DNA from: Helicoverpa zea | Lineage: Eukaryota; Arthropoda; Insecta; Lepidoptera; Noctuidae | Length of the DNA stretch: 64,000 nucleotides | Assembly (NCBI RefSeq): GCF_022581195.2 | Contig: NC_061452.1 | Coordinates: 6,641,501-6,705,500, forward strand | Direction: 5' to 3' | Part shown: in pieces, positions 26,935 to 37,488 of the stretch | Layout of the letters: every line of letters begins with the position of its first letter | How positions within the stretch are numbered: position 1 is the stretch's first letter | Notes under the pieces: model-generated | Database searches by the model: none | What the model was told of the DNA's origin: nothing | The model's input: the letters and a program-made list of their open reading frames with translations, nothing else | Position numbers and translations under genes: made by a program

Positions 26935-27120
26935 CATGGTTTTTAAGCCTTGAACTTGTATTACTTTTTTGTCTTTTGGTTTGCACGGAAAAGACACCGA
27001 AACTTCTAAACAGATTTGAAAAATTATTTCACTGTTGGAAAGTTACAATATTTCCGAGTCCTGGTAAGGGAAGAAGTTCGCACAAGACGCGGGTAAACCG
27101 CGGGAAAACCGCTAGTTTCA
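26935..27120 (-). repeat. dispersed lepidopteran repeat, degenerate copy
   Basis: The right end keeps GACGCGGGTAAACCGCGGG and CGCTAGTTTCA. The left end has diverged and its boundary is a guess. The 80-codon open frame here lies inside the repeat. Confidence 0.5.
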
Positions 27121-27223
27121 GTAAAAAAAAAAAAACTATTGAAGCTAAGAAATCGAAGTTATAAAACCACTACTAAGTATGATTATTTACTTTTTCCAAT
27201 TTATCTTTTTATGCGGTGTACGA

Positions 27224-27357
27224 TTACGTCACGTCAGATTGGTTAGCAACCAATCAAACAAAAATAAATGATTGATGATTATTTCTTTTATTTGTTGATA
27301 CTATAGGTATCATTAACTTTATATAAAAACACTAAGTAGTAGTGTTTGTTTCTCAGT
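27224..27357 (+). promoter_or_regulatory. candidate RNA polymerase II core promoter with paired CCAAT motifs
   Basis: In order: TTACGTCA (27224-27231, CRE/ATF-like); GATTGGTT-AGC-AACCAATC, a perfect 8-bp inverted pair of CCAAT motifs (27237-27255); TATATAAAAA (27320-27329); and TCAGT (27353-27357), the arthropod initiator consensus, about 33 bases downstream of the TATA box. An ATG in fair context (AAAAGATGG) lies at 27387. The spacing is what a TATA/Inr promoter would show, but each motif is short. This is inference only. Confidence 0.4.
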
Positions 27358-27386
27358 AGCACACGTGATTACGTTAAGTAAAAAAG

Positions 27387-27432
27387 ATGGAATATTTTTA
27401 CAGTACAAATTACTGTTTGACGTTAGTCATTG
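27387..27432 (+). other. possible first coding exon behind the candidate promoter
   Basis: An ATG at 27387 opens a frame that reads MEYFYSTNYCLTLVI up to a GTGAGA donor-like sequence at 27433, exactly at the left target duplication of the hAT insertion. Removing the insertion, the frame would read through 8 more codons to a stop unless spliced. No acceptor or second exon was identified, so this may be chance. Confidence 0.18.
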
Positions 27433-27440
27433 GTGAGACG

Positions 27441-29046
27441 CAGTGCCGTAACTAGGGCGGTGCCAGCGGTGCCCAGTCACAGGGCGCAGACCCTGGAGGG
27501 GCGCAGAAATGACCAGACCAGTGTCTAGTTTTGTTTCATGCATGGTAGTTAGTAGGTACATTTTGTTTTATTGCGAATATGGTGTAGACGCGCCCTCTGT
27601 ACTATTTATATCTATATGGAATTTTTCAAGATATCTTGAAACAACAACACTTGTGAAGGTGGTCTTATATTTGTCTGATGTGTCGTGACGTGACGCGTCA
27701 GAACGGTATCGGTTTCATACATTTAGTACTAGCTGGTGCCCGCGACTTCGTCTGCGCAGGATTAGTATTTCGAACAATATGTTTATAAATTGTAGCCAGT
27801 AGCGGCTTTAGGGTAGGGCGCGGCTGGGCGACGGCCCACAGCGCCGGACATAAGGGGCGCCGCAGGCGCCCCCAACCAATCCTTGATCAGAATTTTACTC
27901 CTATTTTTGTTTTAATTTTCATCAAAGATCGCAGCTTACAAGAACTGTATCCAAATGTATGGATAGCATCAGGGCCGCCTTAACCTATGATGCAGGGTGG
28001 GCGAATAACCCGGGCGCCGCGGGCTCAGGGGCACCGCGGTACGCTCCTGGACCAAGAAATTTCAATTAAATTAATGTATTGTCATACAATGCCCGGCGCG
28101 TTAGATACACTACTTTTATGTCCGAAAACTCAAAAATTTTCGCGCTCGCTTCGCTCGCGGTTTTCTTTACACTTACGTTTTTTTCACATATAGCTACTTT
28201 GAATTTAATATCCCAATACTCAACAAAATTCGCGCTCCCTTCGCTCGGGGCTTCTTCACAGTCGCCTTTTATTATATACGTTAAGGACTTTTAGTGATCC
28301 AAATCTCAAAAAAGCTTTTTCGGGCTTGCTTCACTTTATAGTTGTTTTTATTTTTCAACATTTTTTGTCTACCCTAGCAAAAAGGTAGCGTCGTTTTTAA
28401 GTCCTTTTATTAATTAGAAAGTAACTTCTAGTTTCTATTTATGGTACTACTTTAAGTCCCAAAATTTTAATTCATAGGCGCCAACACCAACAAAGAGTTA
28501 TCTACGTTTGGGCAACATTTTAAGTCATTTTTGTTTTGAGTTCTAAAATATAACAAAAAATTTCGCGCTCGTTTCGCTCGCGCAATCAGAACCTGTGTTC
28601 CCGTGTTTTTGCATTCACCAACCAGCAATAACTTATGTACGATTGGGCTACATTTTAGGTAATTTTTGCATGGACTTGTGAACAACGAAAAAAAAAAATT
28701 CGCGCTCGCTTCGCTCGCGCAATCGGTAACTACATATATTATGTCTCTGTTTTTCTTATGGGTATGGGTCAGCCACATTCATTGGTCCTCCCTTTATCTT
28801 TGATTTTATTCATTAACTACGCGTGCGGCGTTACTGACGCACTAGCGTGCGAGAGATAGATTTTGAATAAACAATTTTTATCTTAAAGAAATCTACTAAG
28901 TACCTATACCTTCGTAAACAAAAAATAGATAGATTTATTTTTATGCACATTTGTCCACTTTATTGTCAGAGCCTGGTTAGAATATTTTTCAAGGGCGCAG
29001 TTTTGAAAGCTCGCACCGGGCGCATAAAAGGCTAGTTACGGCACTG
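27441..29046 (+). mobile_element. 1.6-kb nested hAT element with 8-bp TSD
   Basis: Terminal inverted repeats CAGTGCCGTAACTAG match for 15 bp at both ends. Flanking 8-bp duplications GTGAGACG lie at 27433-27440 and 29047-29054, diagnostic of a hAT insertion. The interior is composite: a fragment of the dispersed repeat near 27727, further hAT-like termini CAGTAGCGGCTTTAG at 27797 and CAGGGCCGCCTTAACC at 27970, a short transposase relic at 27936-27969, and four copies of a motif close to CGCGCTCGCTTCGCTCGCG (28141, 28231, 28564, 28701). No intact transposase remains. The intact outer duplication shows that the whole composite moved or accumulated inside one original insertion. Confidence 0.85.
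27936..27969 (+). pseudogene. relic of hAT transposase C-terminal dimerisation domain, interrupted
   Basis: The frame TTA CAA GAA CTG… reads LQELYPNVWIA, the start of the hATC motif known from hAT transposases (typically LYPN-x-x-IALRILL-x-LPV). It is cut at 27970 by a sequence starting CAGGGCCGCC, itself like a hAT terminus, and the rest of the motif is absent. A related relic in the second element (60179) continues further. Confidence 0.6.
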
Positions 29047-31769
29047 GTGAGACGATGGGTGAAACACCATAATACTCTATTTTTCACATGAAAGGATGAT
29101 TTCGGAATTATCCAATTAATAGTTAGGTACTCAAACTATAATTTAAAAAAAAGGGTAAAAAGTAAATAACAAAAAATTACACATATTTAAATTACTTAAT
29201 GAATCAAGAATACACTTCAACATAAAAATAAAAAAAACAAAACCAGGCATCAAGATATTGCATCATCACAGATCAAAGTACTAATACTTTGATCTAAATA
29301 CGAGGGAATTCTACCAGTAAACGTAAAAAAAAAAAACATTGAAATGCGTCATACGCATATGAACACAAAATATGTAGATACCGCGTTATCAATGTACGAC
29401 ACAGTTCAGAGAGAAAAAAAAACAAAAAATCTTTCTACTTTATCCCTACCGGATATTTTACATTTTCTGGGCCGTAAGAAGAATAACATTTTCATATTTT
29501 CCCTTTTTCTTTTCGTTCGACAAAGTCTTTCGGCTTCTTAAGAAGTCTTAGATGAGATTTGTCGTGGTCAAAAGCTAGCGTTGAACTTCTTTATTTAATC
29601 GTGTTTATAGAAATGTGCCGAATTTACACTTTTTTGGAAAATATCTAAGTAGATTGAGATAATAGAAAAAATATTTCATGGCCACTTCTTAGATTCCGTT
29701 GTTTACTACCTGCTACAACCTATCAGAAGTTGGTACACTTATATTGTAGTTGTAACCCAAAACTTTAAATGCTAACATGTTATCAGAATTCAACTCTCAA
29801 ACTCAACTTTTGATAATTGCTGAAGATCAACAGAGATTGAAAAAAAAAAACAGTAACTTATTGATTTCTGACACTTACGCGAATATTAGACATTTAAATA
29901 AAACAACTTTTACGGATTTTATCGTATTATATTATTAATATAACGCGATAAAATCCGTAAAAGTAGTTTTATTTAAACAGTAACTTAGATTGGACTAACT
30001 CGCGCGTATGTTAGTCACGAGACCCGGTATACCATGATGGTTCAAAAAAAATATTATCAGTTTATTCGGAGGGTTACCTTATCTCTAAGGAAAGGTCACA
30101 TAGCAAAATATTTAGAATCTGTTAGAAATAATTGTTTACTTTAACATCATGGAATATGACACTGAACATTGGTTCTTAGATACAGATTACACACGTAGTA
30201 AGTATATTACATAAATATGTTACTTAATTAACGAGATCTATATTTATACAAAAATATAACAATCATTGTATGAATACAAAGCTAAATAAATGGCTAACAC
30301 AATAACACATAAACTATATTTAATGTTGATGTTAAATATTTAAAATCTGACTTCTGCCAGCGGTATCAATAGTATTCCGTGGGAAAGTGGCTATCTACTT
30401 GAGTACGCGGATAAAAACACCTACACCCACCTACACCTAAACATCTTAAACCTTTTTTTTATTGTTTTTTTTTTTTAGATTATCGTTTTAAAGTAAACAG
30501 TATTAGACTAGAAAATAATTATTTACTCTCACAAAATATTGTTACACTTAATAACTTCTTTTTTATTCAAATGAGCCATTTCCTATTAGGAAAATCATCA
30601 ACATTTAAAATGCACTATCTTTAGAGGAAGTGTGCAAAAAACCACGGGGAAAGTCGCTTAAGTTATTTATAAATCCAGACTCGCAAGAAGTTGCTCCACA
30701 CTTCGGTATTGTTACGTCAAGCTGAGAACGTGTGAACGGGCTTTGACCTTATATTTATTATTATAATTAAGTATAATATAATGTATGCATATCGTATTAA
30801 GCGACAGGGTTCACTGATGGGATCATTCGCTTGATCATTTTATCTTTATTTGCTGGAGTGTGAAAGTTTCACTCTCGTTAGTTATGTTTATTTGTGGGTT
30901 AGTGTACGGCGTTAGTAAATCTTTTGTTCGATTTCTTTTGTTTCATTTTATTTATGATGACATTTTTTTCTTTAATTATTTGAAATGTCATCATATTAAC
31001 AAAAGACAAATTATATTCTCTATAACTTACAATACCCAAATAATGAAAATAGCACCGTGCTAATATTGCAATAGGTTTTTGTTAGCGTTTGAATCAATTT
31101 ACAGCAAAGGAGTTGAAACTCTTTCCAAAGGTTACAAAGAAAATAACGCTGTGGAAATATTTCAATTGCATTTGCATTGCATTAATTAACTCTCACTCAA
31201 TAGCTTTGTTTATACAATGTTCGGAAGATACCTTTATCTATCACTAACCAACGACCCCCCACGAACACAAAGTACTTCAGAAAAGAACTACAACAACAAC
31301 GATTTACTTTTGTTTTCATTATACACACAAATAGGGTAAAAATCGGTATAATTCCGTTATTACTATTGACGAGAGATAAAAGGTCGTAAGTCGCGAACTC
31401 TGGTCTAATTATACAGGCGATATACAATCGGACACACCCCAGTCGTAAAACGACGTAACAGCCTACAACGTAAAATCTTTTTATTACTTTTATGTACACG
31501 AAATGCATGATGAGATGAACCAAGAAGTTATATTGATAATCAGCCCACGTGGGAAATTATTTTCAAGTTGTTTACATTTACGTTTAAGTGAATAGATTGT
31601 TATCAGAGAATACTATTGCATATTTTAATAATATTATCGTTATCTTATAATTCAATCTACGTATATTAAGTGACACACATTGCACTCGAAGCCACAATTA
31701 TCAATTTTCCTATTTTTGCTCGTTTTAGATCCAAACGAAAAATATTTATTTCTAACTTTTTTGTTTCAG
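29047..31769. other. upstream region of the transporter gene, no coding exon detected
   Basis: Contains the right target duplication of the hAT element, a hairpin at 29893-29977 and AT-rich sequence. Because the transporter's first recognised exon begins at a splice acceptor, one or more 5' non-coding exons and the promoter should lie here or further upstream. I could not place them. The 108-codon minus-strand frame at 31197-31523 is unrecognised and probably chance. Confidence 0.45.
29893..29977. repeat. 32-bp inverted repeat hairpin
   Basis: Arms 29893-29924 and 29946-29977 pair at 31 of 32 positions around a 21-base AT loop; the core is CTTTTACGGATTTTATCG. It resembles a tiny palindromic MITE remnant. 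A pre-miRNA is a poorer fit because the stem is almost perfectly paired and very AT-rich. Confidence 0.7.
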
Positions 31770-31841
31770 GGTGAAGAGAAACATCTGCAAATCAAAGTAT
31801 GTTAAGCTGATACAAGAAAGGAAAATAAAACAAAATAAAAA
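31770..31841 (+). other. 5' UTR segment of the transporter mRNA
   Basis: A polypyrimidine tract and CAG (31767-31769) form a good acceptor. The 72 bases before the ATG contain an in-frame stop (TAA in TTAAGCTGA…), consistent with untranslated leader. It implies at least one upstream non-coding exon. Confidence 0.7.
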
Positions 31842-31958
31842 ATGGCGACTGAAAAAAACTCTTTGGTGCTAACTCCAAAGACACAGAAAGTAATCAAATT
31901 GGTACCGCCCGATGGCGGATGGGGGTGGATGGTTTTAGTAGGGACAGCAATGAGTAAT
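31842..31958 (+). CDS. transporter coding exon 1 (residues 1-39)
   Basis: Starts at ATG and ends at AAT before GTAAGT, phase 0. It encodes the short cytoplasmic N-terminus and PPDGGWGW at the entry to helix 1. The intron that follows (31959-33055) holds a dispersed repeat at 32405-32595. Confidence 0.93.
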
Positions 31959-34900
31959 GTAAGTACATATTTTTATATGTTATCTATGTAAAAAACCTGA
32001 GTTCTAACTTCTACTTTTTTCTATAAAAAGTAGACTACAGCTTTCCCTTGAATGAAATATTTTTCAAATCAGCAGCTTTTCGAAATAATCACGTGTAGGT
32101 AGGCATTTGTTCACACTCACAGTTCATTACCAAAATGAAATGACAATAACAACAACAGGATATAGTGCGCATTATCTCTGGCTTGCCAACTACAAGGCCG
32201 CTTAATTTATAACATAACCCCACATTAGGGAAGCTACCAATTTATCAGTAACCGATATCGATTGGCTAGTTGATAAAACAACAATATTCGGAATGTATTG
32301 TAGTACTTAACGAAATTTGCGCACTAAACGAGATAACGCCGAAAACATTGTAACACTTCACTTTAATTTAGAAAACATACCTACCAAGCACTCAAATATT
32401 AATCTATACTAATATTATAAAGCAGAAGAGTTTGTTTGTTTGTTTGAACGCGCTAATCTCAGGAACTACCGGTCTGATTTTAAAATTTCTTTCAGTGTTA
32501 GATAGCCCATTTATCGAAGAAGGCTATAGGCTACTTTTTACGGTACGGGAAGTAGTTCCCACGGGATGCGGGTGAAACCGCTGGCAGAAGCTAGTCTTTA
32601 GTAAAATATTTTTTTTTCCTAAATCTTTCTTTGACTTTCAGTTGTAATAGCCGACATAGGGTCAAGAATCTGGGTAATACGTACAGTAAATAAAGTCCCA
32701 AATGACTCGCGAAATTCATACAACCATCTAGGGTAGACTTTTAACAAAATATCTATCTAGTGCGAGTCTCAGACAGGCTATTCATAAGTGCCATTTGACC
32801 TCAATCGCTTTACGATCAATTCTGGAAGGTTTCACATTCATAGCGTCTGTCATAGCTTCAAACTCGTTACTATTGTTAGAAGTATTTGTATAACTGGGTC
32901 ACATATTCTCGTCAGAGAAACCATAAAAAATAACATATGAAAGTCACAGTAACAGTTTTTGGATCAGCCATTTTTTGAACGGGGTTGAAGTGTATTTATA
33001 TCATACTCGCACGCTGTACGTTGTTCTGCATTCAAAAACTGGTTGTCCTTTACAGATTTTCAACCAATCAATGCTGTCACTATTCAGTTTGCTATACGGA
33101 GACGCGTTAGAGGCAATGGGGCACAGGACCCAAGGCGCCGCCATTGTAATGAGCACGATGTTGTTCATCACAAATTTCGGCGGCCCAATAGCCGGGGCCG
33201 TAGTTAAGTTGACATCAACAAGATTTGTAGCGGTAACCGGAGCGTGTTTCTGTACAGCCGGAATTTTCTTCAGCGGATTTTCAACAAATATCTTCCATTT
33301 GGTGTTAACTTACGGCGTCCTATTAGGTAAGCCTGTCTTGTTTGTTCTTCAATGTTTATTGTTTAGCATAATGCGGTACTATTGATGTTGACGGGTTAAA
33401 ATGCGTACATTTTCGTAATCAATTATGTTATTTTCATGATTTTGGAGGTTAACGATTATGATGTATGGAACTTTTAATGACCTACATAACAATACATTAT
33501 AACAAAACAAATGAAATTATTAATATTCTAAATGGGCCCAAATCAAACCACGAGCGTTGGTAATTTCAACCCATATTCGAAATGTTTGGTAAAACAACGA
33601 ATCTATTATGCTTATTACAGGTTTGGGTTTGGGTTTTATCCAGAACTCATCATTTGTGGCTATAAATAGCTATTTTAAGCTGAAGAAAAGCCGTGCAGTG
33701 GGTCTTGCGAACGTGGGCACAGGTGTGGGACAGACCTTAATGCCTCACTTAGTGAGGTACCTTCTAGAACATTACGGGTTCCGTGGCGCTTGCTTGCTGC
33801 TGTCGTCTCTGAGTTTGCACGGGGTAACTGCCTTTTTTATTACTCGTTTATGTCCAAAACTTTGGTTTCGTCTAATTAGCTGGTTGCATCGTCTTGATGT
33901 TTATCGTTACAGTTCCTAATATTTATCATACAGCAACATTATGTAACTTTTTAGAAGCCTTAATAATTTATGATTAACCACAGATTGTAAGATGTACTCG
34001 TATCTTTGGTGTGACTAATAGGTAATGCTTACCATTTTCTTGTTAATCGATATCATACCAAAACTTATTCGCATAAAACAAGTTTTGAATAAGTATTAGT
34101 ATTCATATTACTCTTATTTATTTAGATTGCCGGTACCATGCTTATACAACCAGTAGAATGGCACATGAAGAAAGTAGAAGAAGAAGTAGCAATAGACGAG
34201 AATCTACACTTATTACAAGACAAACCAAAGGACGGAGTAAGAAAATCATCACAGACCAACGGTGATGCTCAAAATCAGGCAAATGGAAGTGAAAAATCTA
34301 ACTGGGGAAGCAAAACGAGCAATAAAGAATTAAACGGTGGAAACGTAAATAAATCAGACGCGAATGGTGCAAATGGTAAGGAACGCTATGTTTTTGTTTT
34401 AATTTTTAGAAAGTCTTAGAAAAGTTTTTTTGAGGTCAACTGCCATTTGAGGTGTTTTTAGAAAACCTCGAGATTTTATTTCATTGTTGATCTGTCTATT
34501 TTATGCTATCTTAATTTTCACTCATTAACCATTACGAAATAATGCGTGTCCTCTGCCTAGACTTTACCCAATCGTGTTGTGGTAGGCTTCCAGATATACG
34601 AAATAAAACATGTATTTTTATTTTATTCGGGACCTGTTAAGTTTTACTCCAATTAATTATTTGCAGAGGTATTCATAAATTTTTCCAAGATTTTTTTTGT
34701 TAACGTCAATCAGTACTAGCATTTTCTAGTCTTCAAATTCAATTATTATTAAAATATAATGTTCTTATTATGATAATTCTACTATAGAGAGTCTAAGAAT
34801 TTAGGCGTAAACGATAATTTATTTTCACATAATTTTGGTACTAAGAACTGTATTCATTGCCAATTAAATTAAATTTATTCAGTAGTGATCAAAAGGATTT

Positions 34901-37488
34901 ACTCATATTACTTGGTCTCATTGATAATATTTATTTTTACCTCATTGATAATAATATTTAGTTACCTACGTATAAAACTGACATAACTGATAGGTACAAG
35001 TCTGAAGTTGGTTTAATTCTAGTAATTGTATTTCAAAAAATAACATCTGTTATTATAAGTGGATCACAAAAATCGAATTACCATCCCATTGAACGACTTA
35101 GCTCCTGATATTTTTTTATGAATATTGTATTTATTTTCAATCTATTTTTTTTCAGGAGTATTATTTAAGCCAGCACAAAAACCGACCGTACTGCAAAAAT
35201 TATACGATCTCTTTGGTATCTCTCTACTGTCAAACACGAGGTTCCTGAACATCGTGATTGGTACAGCCTTAGCTGTAACTTCGATACAAAACTTCAGTAT
35301 GCTGTACCCATTCTTTTTGCAGGTAAGTCATTGACCACAATATACATATTTTTAATAAGCCAAAAAATTAAGAGAATTGATATGGATATCTGAAAAACTT
35401 CAGTGCATTGTGTTTACCTATAACATTACAAATTAACAATAAAACGTTAAAATATAGCAAATGCTATTATATCAGACAAAAAAAACACGTTCGTATTACT
35501 TTACAACATGGCTCTCTATAACGTTTTAACAACAAATGATAACCTATGAATTAACAATGTAATTTTTCACAATACAAAAACATTGACAAATCAGAAGCGC
35601 ATGACAACACTTTTAGCATTTTTATTATTGATACCGAGCTAAAATCAACAGTCAATTCATTGAAATTCAATTGTTGGAATTCAATATTTATTGGGTTATA
35701 AAATTGTTAAAACTTCTAGGCACAAAAGTTACATATAAAAAATAACACATAGCTACAGTAAAAATAACTAATCATAGTTTTAATGATGGCAATTGTTTTT
35801 CGGAATATCTCTAGTAACATCTTTATTTTTTTCACACCTCGAACTCTGTCATGTTAAACGGACATTTACCATTCGAAGGTTTAAAAATGTAAGCTTCATT
35901 TATCAACGAGAACAATATCGGCATGCAACTCAGTACCTTACTGCGTGAAATTCAAGTGTTTTCACCATGCACGTGCAAATGTAGGTAATTCGATAATAAC
36001 TGTGATAAGTAATCCTTATTTGATCACTGTTCTACCAATATTTATAGACTCCTTTATGTTTTATCTACTTTCTGATCATTCAGTGGGTCTGTGATGATCA
36101 CTATGTCAATAAAGTTGTGAATCATTTTACTACAATACTGAAGAATTTGTCTCACTGCCGACAAATATTTCATAAACTGCATTACTCGCAGAAGAAACAC
36201 CTTGAACGCACTGGTACCACACGCTGATACTATTTATTTTCACAAAATAAAATTATATCTCCGTAATTTTTCCGTAATTTATTAAATCTATAGGGCATGT
36301 TTTCATTTAAATCTACCAAAGACACAAGAAACATACAAAACCACGCTTCCTGGTCGTTTAGCACATGCAATAAGAAACTCACTAGTTCAGCTGTAGTTGA
36401 TAACATAGTTGTTTTATGCGTTATCGGCCGTGAGACAATTGCCGTAAATAAACTATAATTTATATACTTGATGCTTGTTTTGATAGTATTATTTATCCAA
36501 CTCGTTTTCTTTACAACATACACGCGTTTAATGATAGACCAATCATCATCATCATCATCATCATCATGATAAAACTCTAAAATTCAGTCATCTCAATAAC
36601 TGGAGCAAAGTCCAGTAGGGTAAAGTAGAAGTGGGTTCCTAAGTATTTGATATCATAATTCAAAGTCTACAGATAGCAAGCATTGTGTGATTCACTTTAC
36701 AAAATACACACGTACAATTTGAAAACAAACTAGAAAAAAAACATGTAGATTAATGTCTTTAAAATGACTTTTCGAATGTTACAGCATGTAGCATCCATGG
36801 ACAAACAGCAAACTGCCAACTGTATGTCAGCAGTCGCTGGCGCCGACATAGCCGGCCGACTGATCCTGCCAATCTTCCAAGACAAGTACAAAATCAAGGC
36901 CAGGTGGATGCTCATCATGACAAGCACCTGGCTCATCGTCGTCAGGCAAAGTACGTAACATATTCACTGTCAATCCATAATCTTTAGCACTTAGGATACG
37001 AAGAATAATGGAAAAATTATACGACCATGATAAAACTATTATCGATTGGAATTTGTTACTCGATAAGCGTTCACCTTTAAGGTCGTCGTATTATCGAATA
37101 GTTGATCGATTACTTAAAATAAATCTTATTTGTTTCAGTTTTGGCGTATCAGACTAACATTGAAGTGTTGATCTTCATGTCCTGCCTTTATGGTGTTGGT
37201 AGGAGTATGATCATTGTTGCGAGGAACATCGCGATATCGGAGCAAGTGAGGATGGATCAAGTGCCCGCTGCCGTCGGCCTTGGAATGTTGACAATGGGCA
37301 TTATAGTACCCCCAGTTGGCTACTTCCTAGGTTGGGTACGAGACTACTCGGGAAGCTACATAACGTGCATAACAGCACAAAACGTTCTTCTTGTAATACT
37401 CCTGGTAACATGGATCCCTGATATGTTGTACTTAGTAATGAAAGAGAGAAGACAAAAGAAGTTAGAAGCGGAACAAGCCCAAACATAG
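31842..37488 (+). CDS. monocarboxylate transporter-like protein (SLC16/MFS), seven coding exons, 507 aa
   Basis: Coding segments are 31842-31958, 33056-33326, 33621-33823, 34126-34375, 35156-35322, 36785-36950 and 37139-37488. All six introns are GT-AG, phases agree throughout, and the total is 508 codons with a TAG stop. The product is a 12-helix major facilitator: six hydrophobic helices in residues about 27-200, a hydrophilic cytoplasmic loop at about 201-290, then six more. Family signatures are PDGGWGW (residues 23-29, start of helix 1), YFKLKKSRAVGLANVGTGVG (147-166, the second SLC16 signature), and D357-x3-R361 in AGADIAGR, equivalent to the helix-8 Asp/Arg pair that binds substrate in mammalian MCT1. 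It would carry monocarboxylates or related organic anions across the plasma membrane, probably with protons. The exact substrate cannot be told from sequence. The loop is rich in Asn, Ser and Lys, so of low complexity. The short ATG context AAAAATGGCG and an in-frame upstream stop support the start. Length is normal for the family. Confidence 0.95.
32405..32595 (-). repeat. dispersed lepidopteran repeat inside transporter intron
   Basis: Starts TATACTAATATTATAAAGC, includes GGCTATAGGCTACTTTTTACG and CCCACGGGATGCGGGTGAAA, and ends GAAGCTAGT. All blocks of the repeat are present in the inverted orientation. Confidence 0.85.
33056..33326 (+). CDS. transporter coding exon 2 (residues 40-130, first base)
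   Basis: The acceptor is TTTACAG and the exon opens with IFNQSMLSLFSLLYGD, continuing helix 1 and the first outer loop. It ends one base into Gly130 before GTAAGC (phase 1). It carries helices 2 to 4. The apparent open frame continues about 60 bases into the intron, but the splice phase fits exon 3 precisely. Confidence 0.93.
33621..33823 (+). CDS. transporter coding exon 3 (residues 130-197)
   Basis: The acceptor ATTACAG and donor GTAACT give phase 1 in and phase 0 out. The exon holds the second family signature (147-166), which includes the charged KLKKSR turn between helices 4 and 5, and the start of helix 6. Confidence 0.93.
34126..34375 (+). CDS. transporter coding exon 4 (residues 198-281), central loop
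   Basis: Starts at IAGTMLIQPVEWHMK, finishing helix 6, then encodes a hydrophilic loop rich in Asn, Ser, Lys and Gly, and ends one base into Gly281 before GTAAGG. Loop length and composition vary widely in this family, so the low complexity is not a defect. Confidence 0.9.
35156..35322 (+). CDS. transporter coding exon 5 (residues 281-336)
   Basis: The acceptor TTTTTTCAG restores the frame. The exon encodes the amphipathic lead LQKLYDLFGISLLSN and helix 7 and ends at CAG before GTAAGT, phase 0. Confidence 0.93.
36542..36567. repeat. (ATC)n microsatellite in transporter intron
   Basis: Almost nine uninterrupted ATC units, followed by ATGATAAAAC. Such runs often mark the tails of truncated LINEs in this genome (compare the ATGATGATG tails at 23631, 39256 and 62844), but no element body adjoins it. 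Confidence 0.8.
36785..36950 (+). CDS. transporter coding exon 6 (residues 337-392, first base)
   Basis: The acceptor ATGTTACAG opens at HVASMDKQQTANCMS. The exon contains D357 and R361 of helix 8 and the conserved helix 8-9 loop (PIFQDKYKIKARWM). It ends one base into Ile392 before GTACGT. Confidence 0.93.
37139..37488 (+). CDS. transporter coding exon 7 (residues 392-507) and stop
   Basis: The acceptor TTTGTTTCAG restores the frame. The exon encodes helices 10 to 12 (including YGVGRSMIIVARNIAISE and GYFLGWVRDYSG) and a charged cytoplasmic C-terminus, KERRQKKLEAEQAQT, then TAG. The basic tail may be a sorting or anchoring region, which is inference. Confidence 0.93.

Noticed and set aside
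26922..27164. 80-codon plus-strand frame with a basic C-terminus
   Set aside because: Most of it lies inside a degenerate dispersed repeat, and the lysine-rich end comes from an A-run.
31197..31523. 108-codon minus-strand frame just upstream of the transporter
   Set aside because: No family resemblance and no splice support. Its length is unremarkable for AT-rich DNA of this size.
33327..33385. Extension of transporter exon 2 to the end of its open frame
   Set aside because: A GTAAGC donor at 33327 joins in phase to exon 3, and the residues past it break the conserved helix 4.
36542..36567. ATC run as a CRISPR or satellite array
   Set aside because: It is a plain trinucleotide microsatellite. 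No CRISPR-like repeats with unique spacers exist in the window, nor are they expected in an animal genome.
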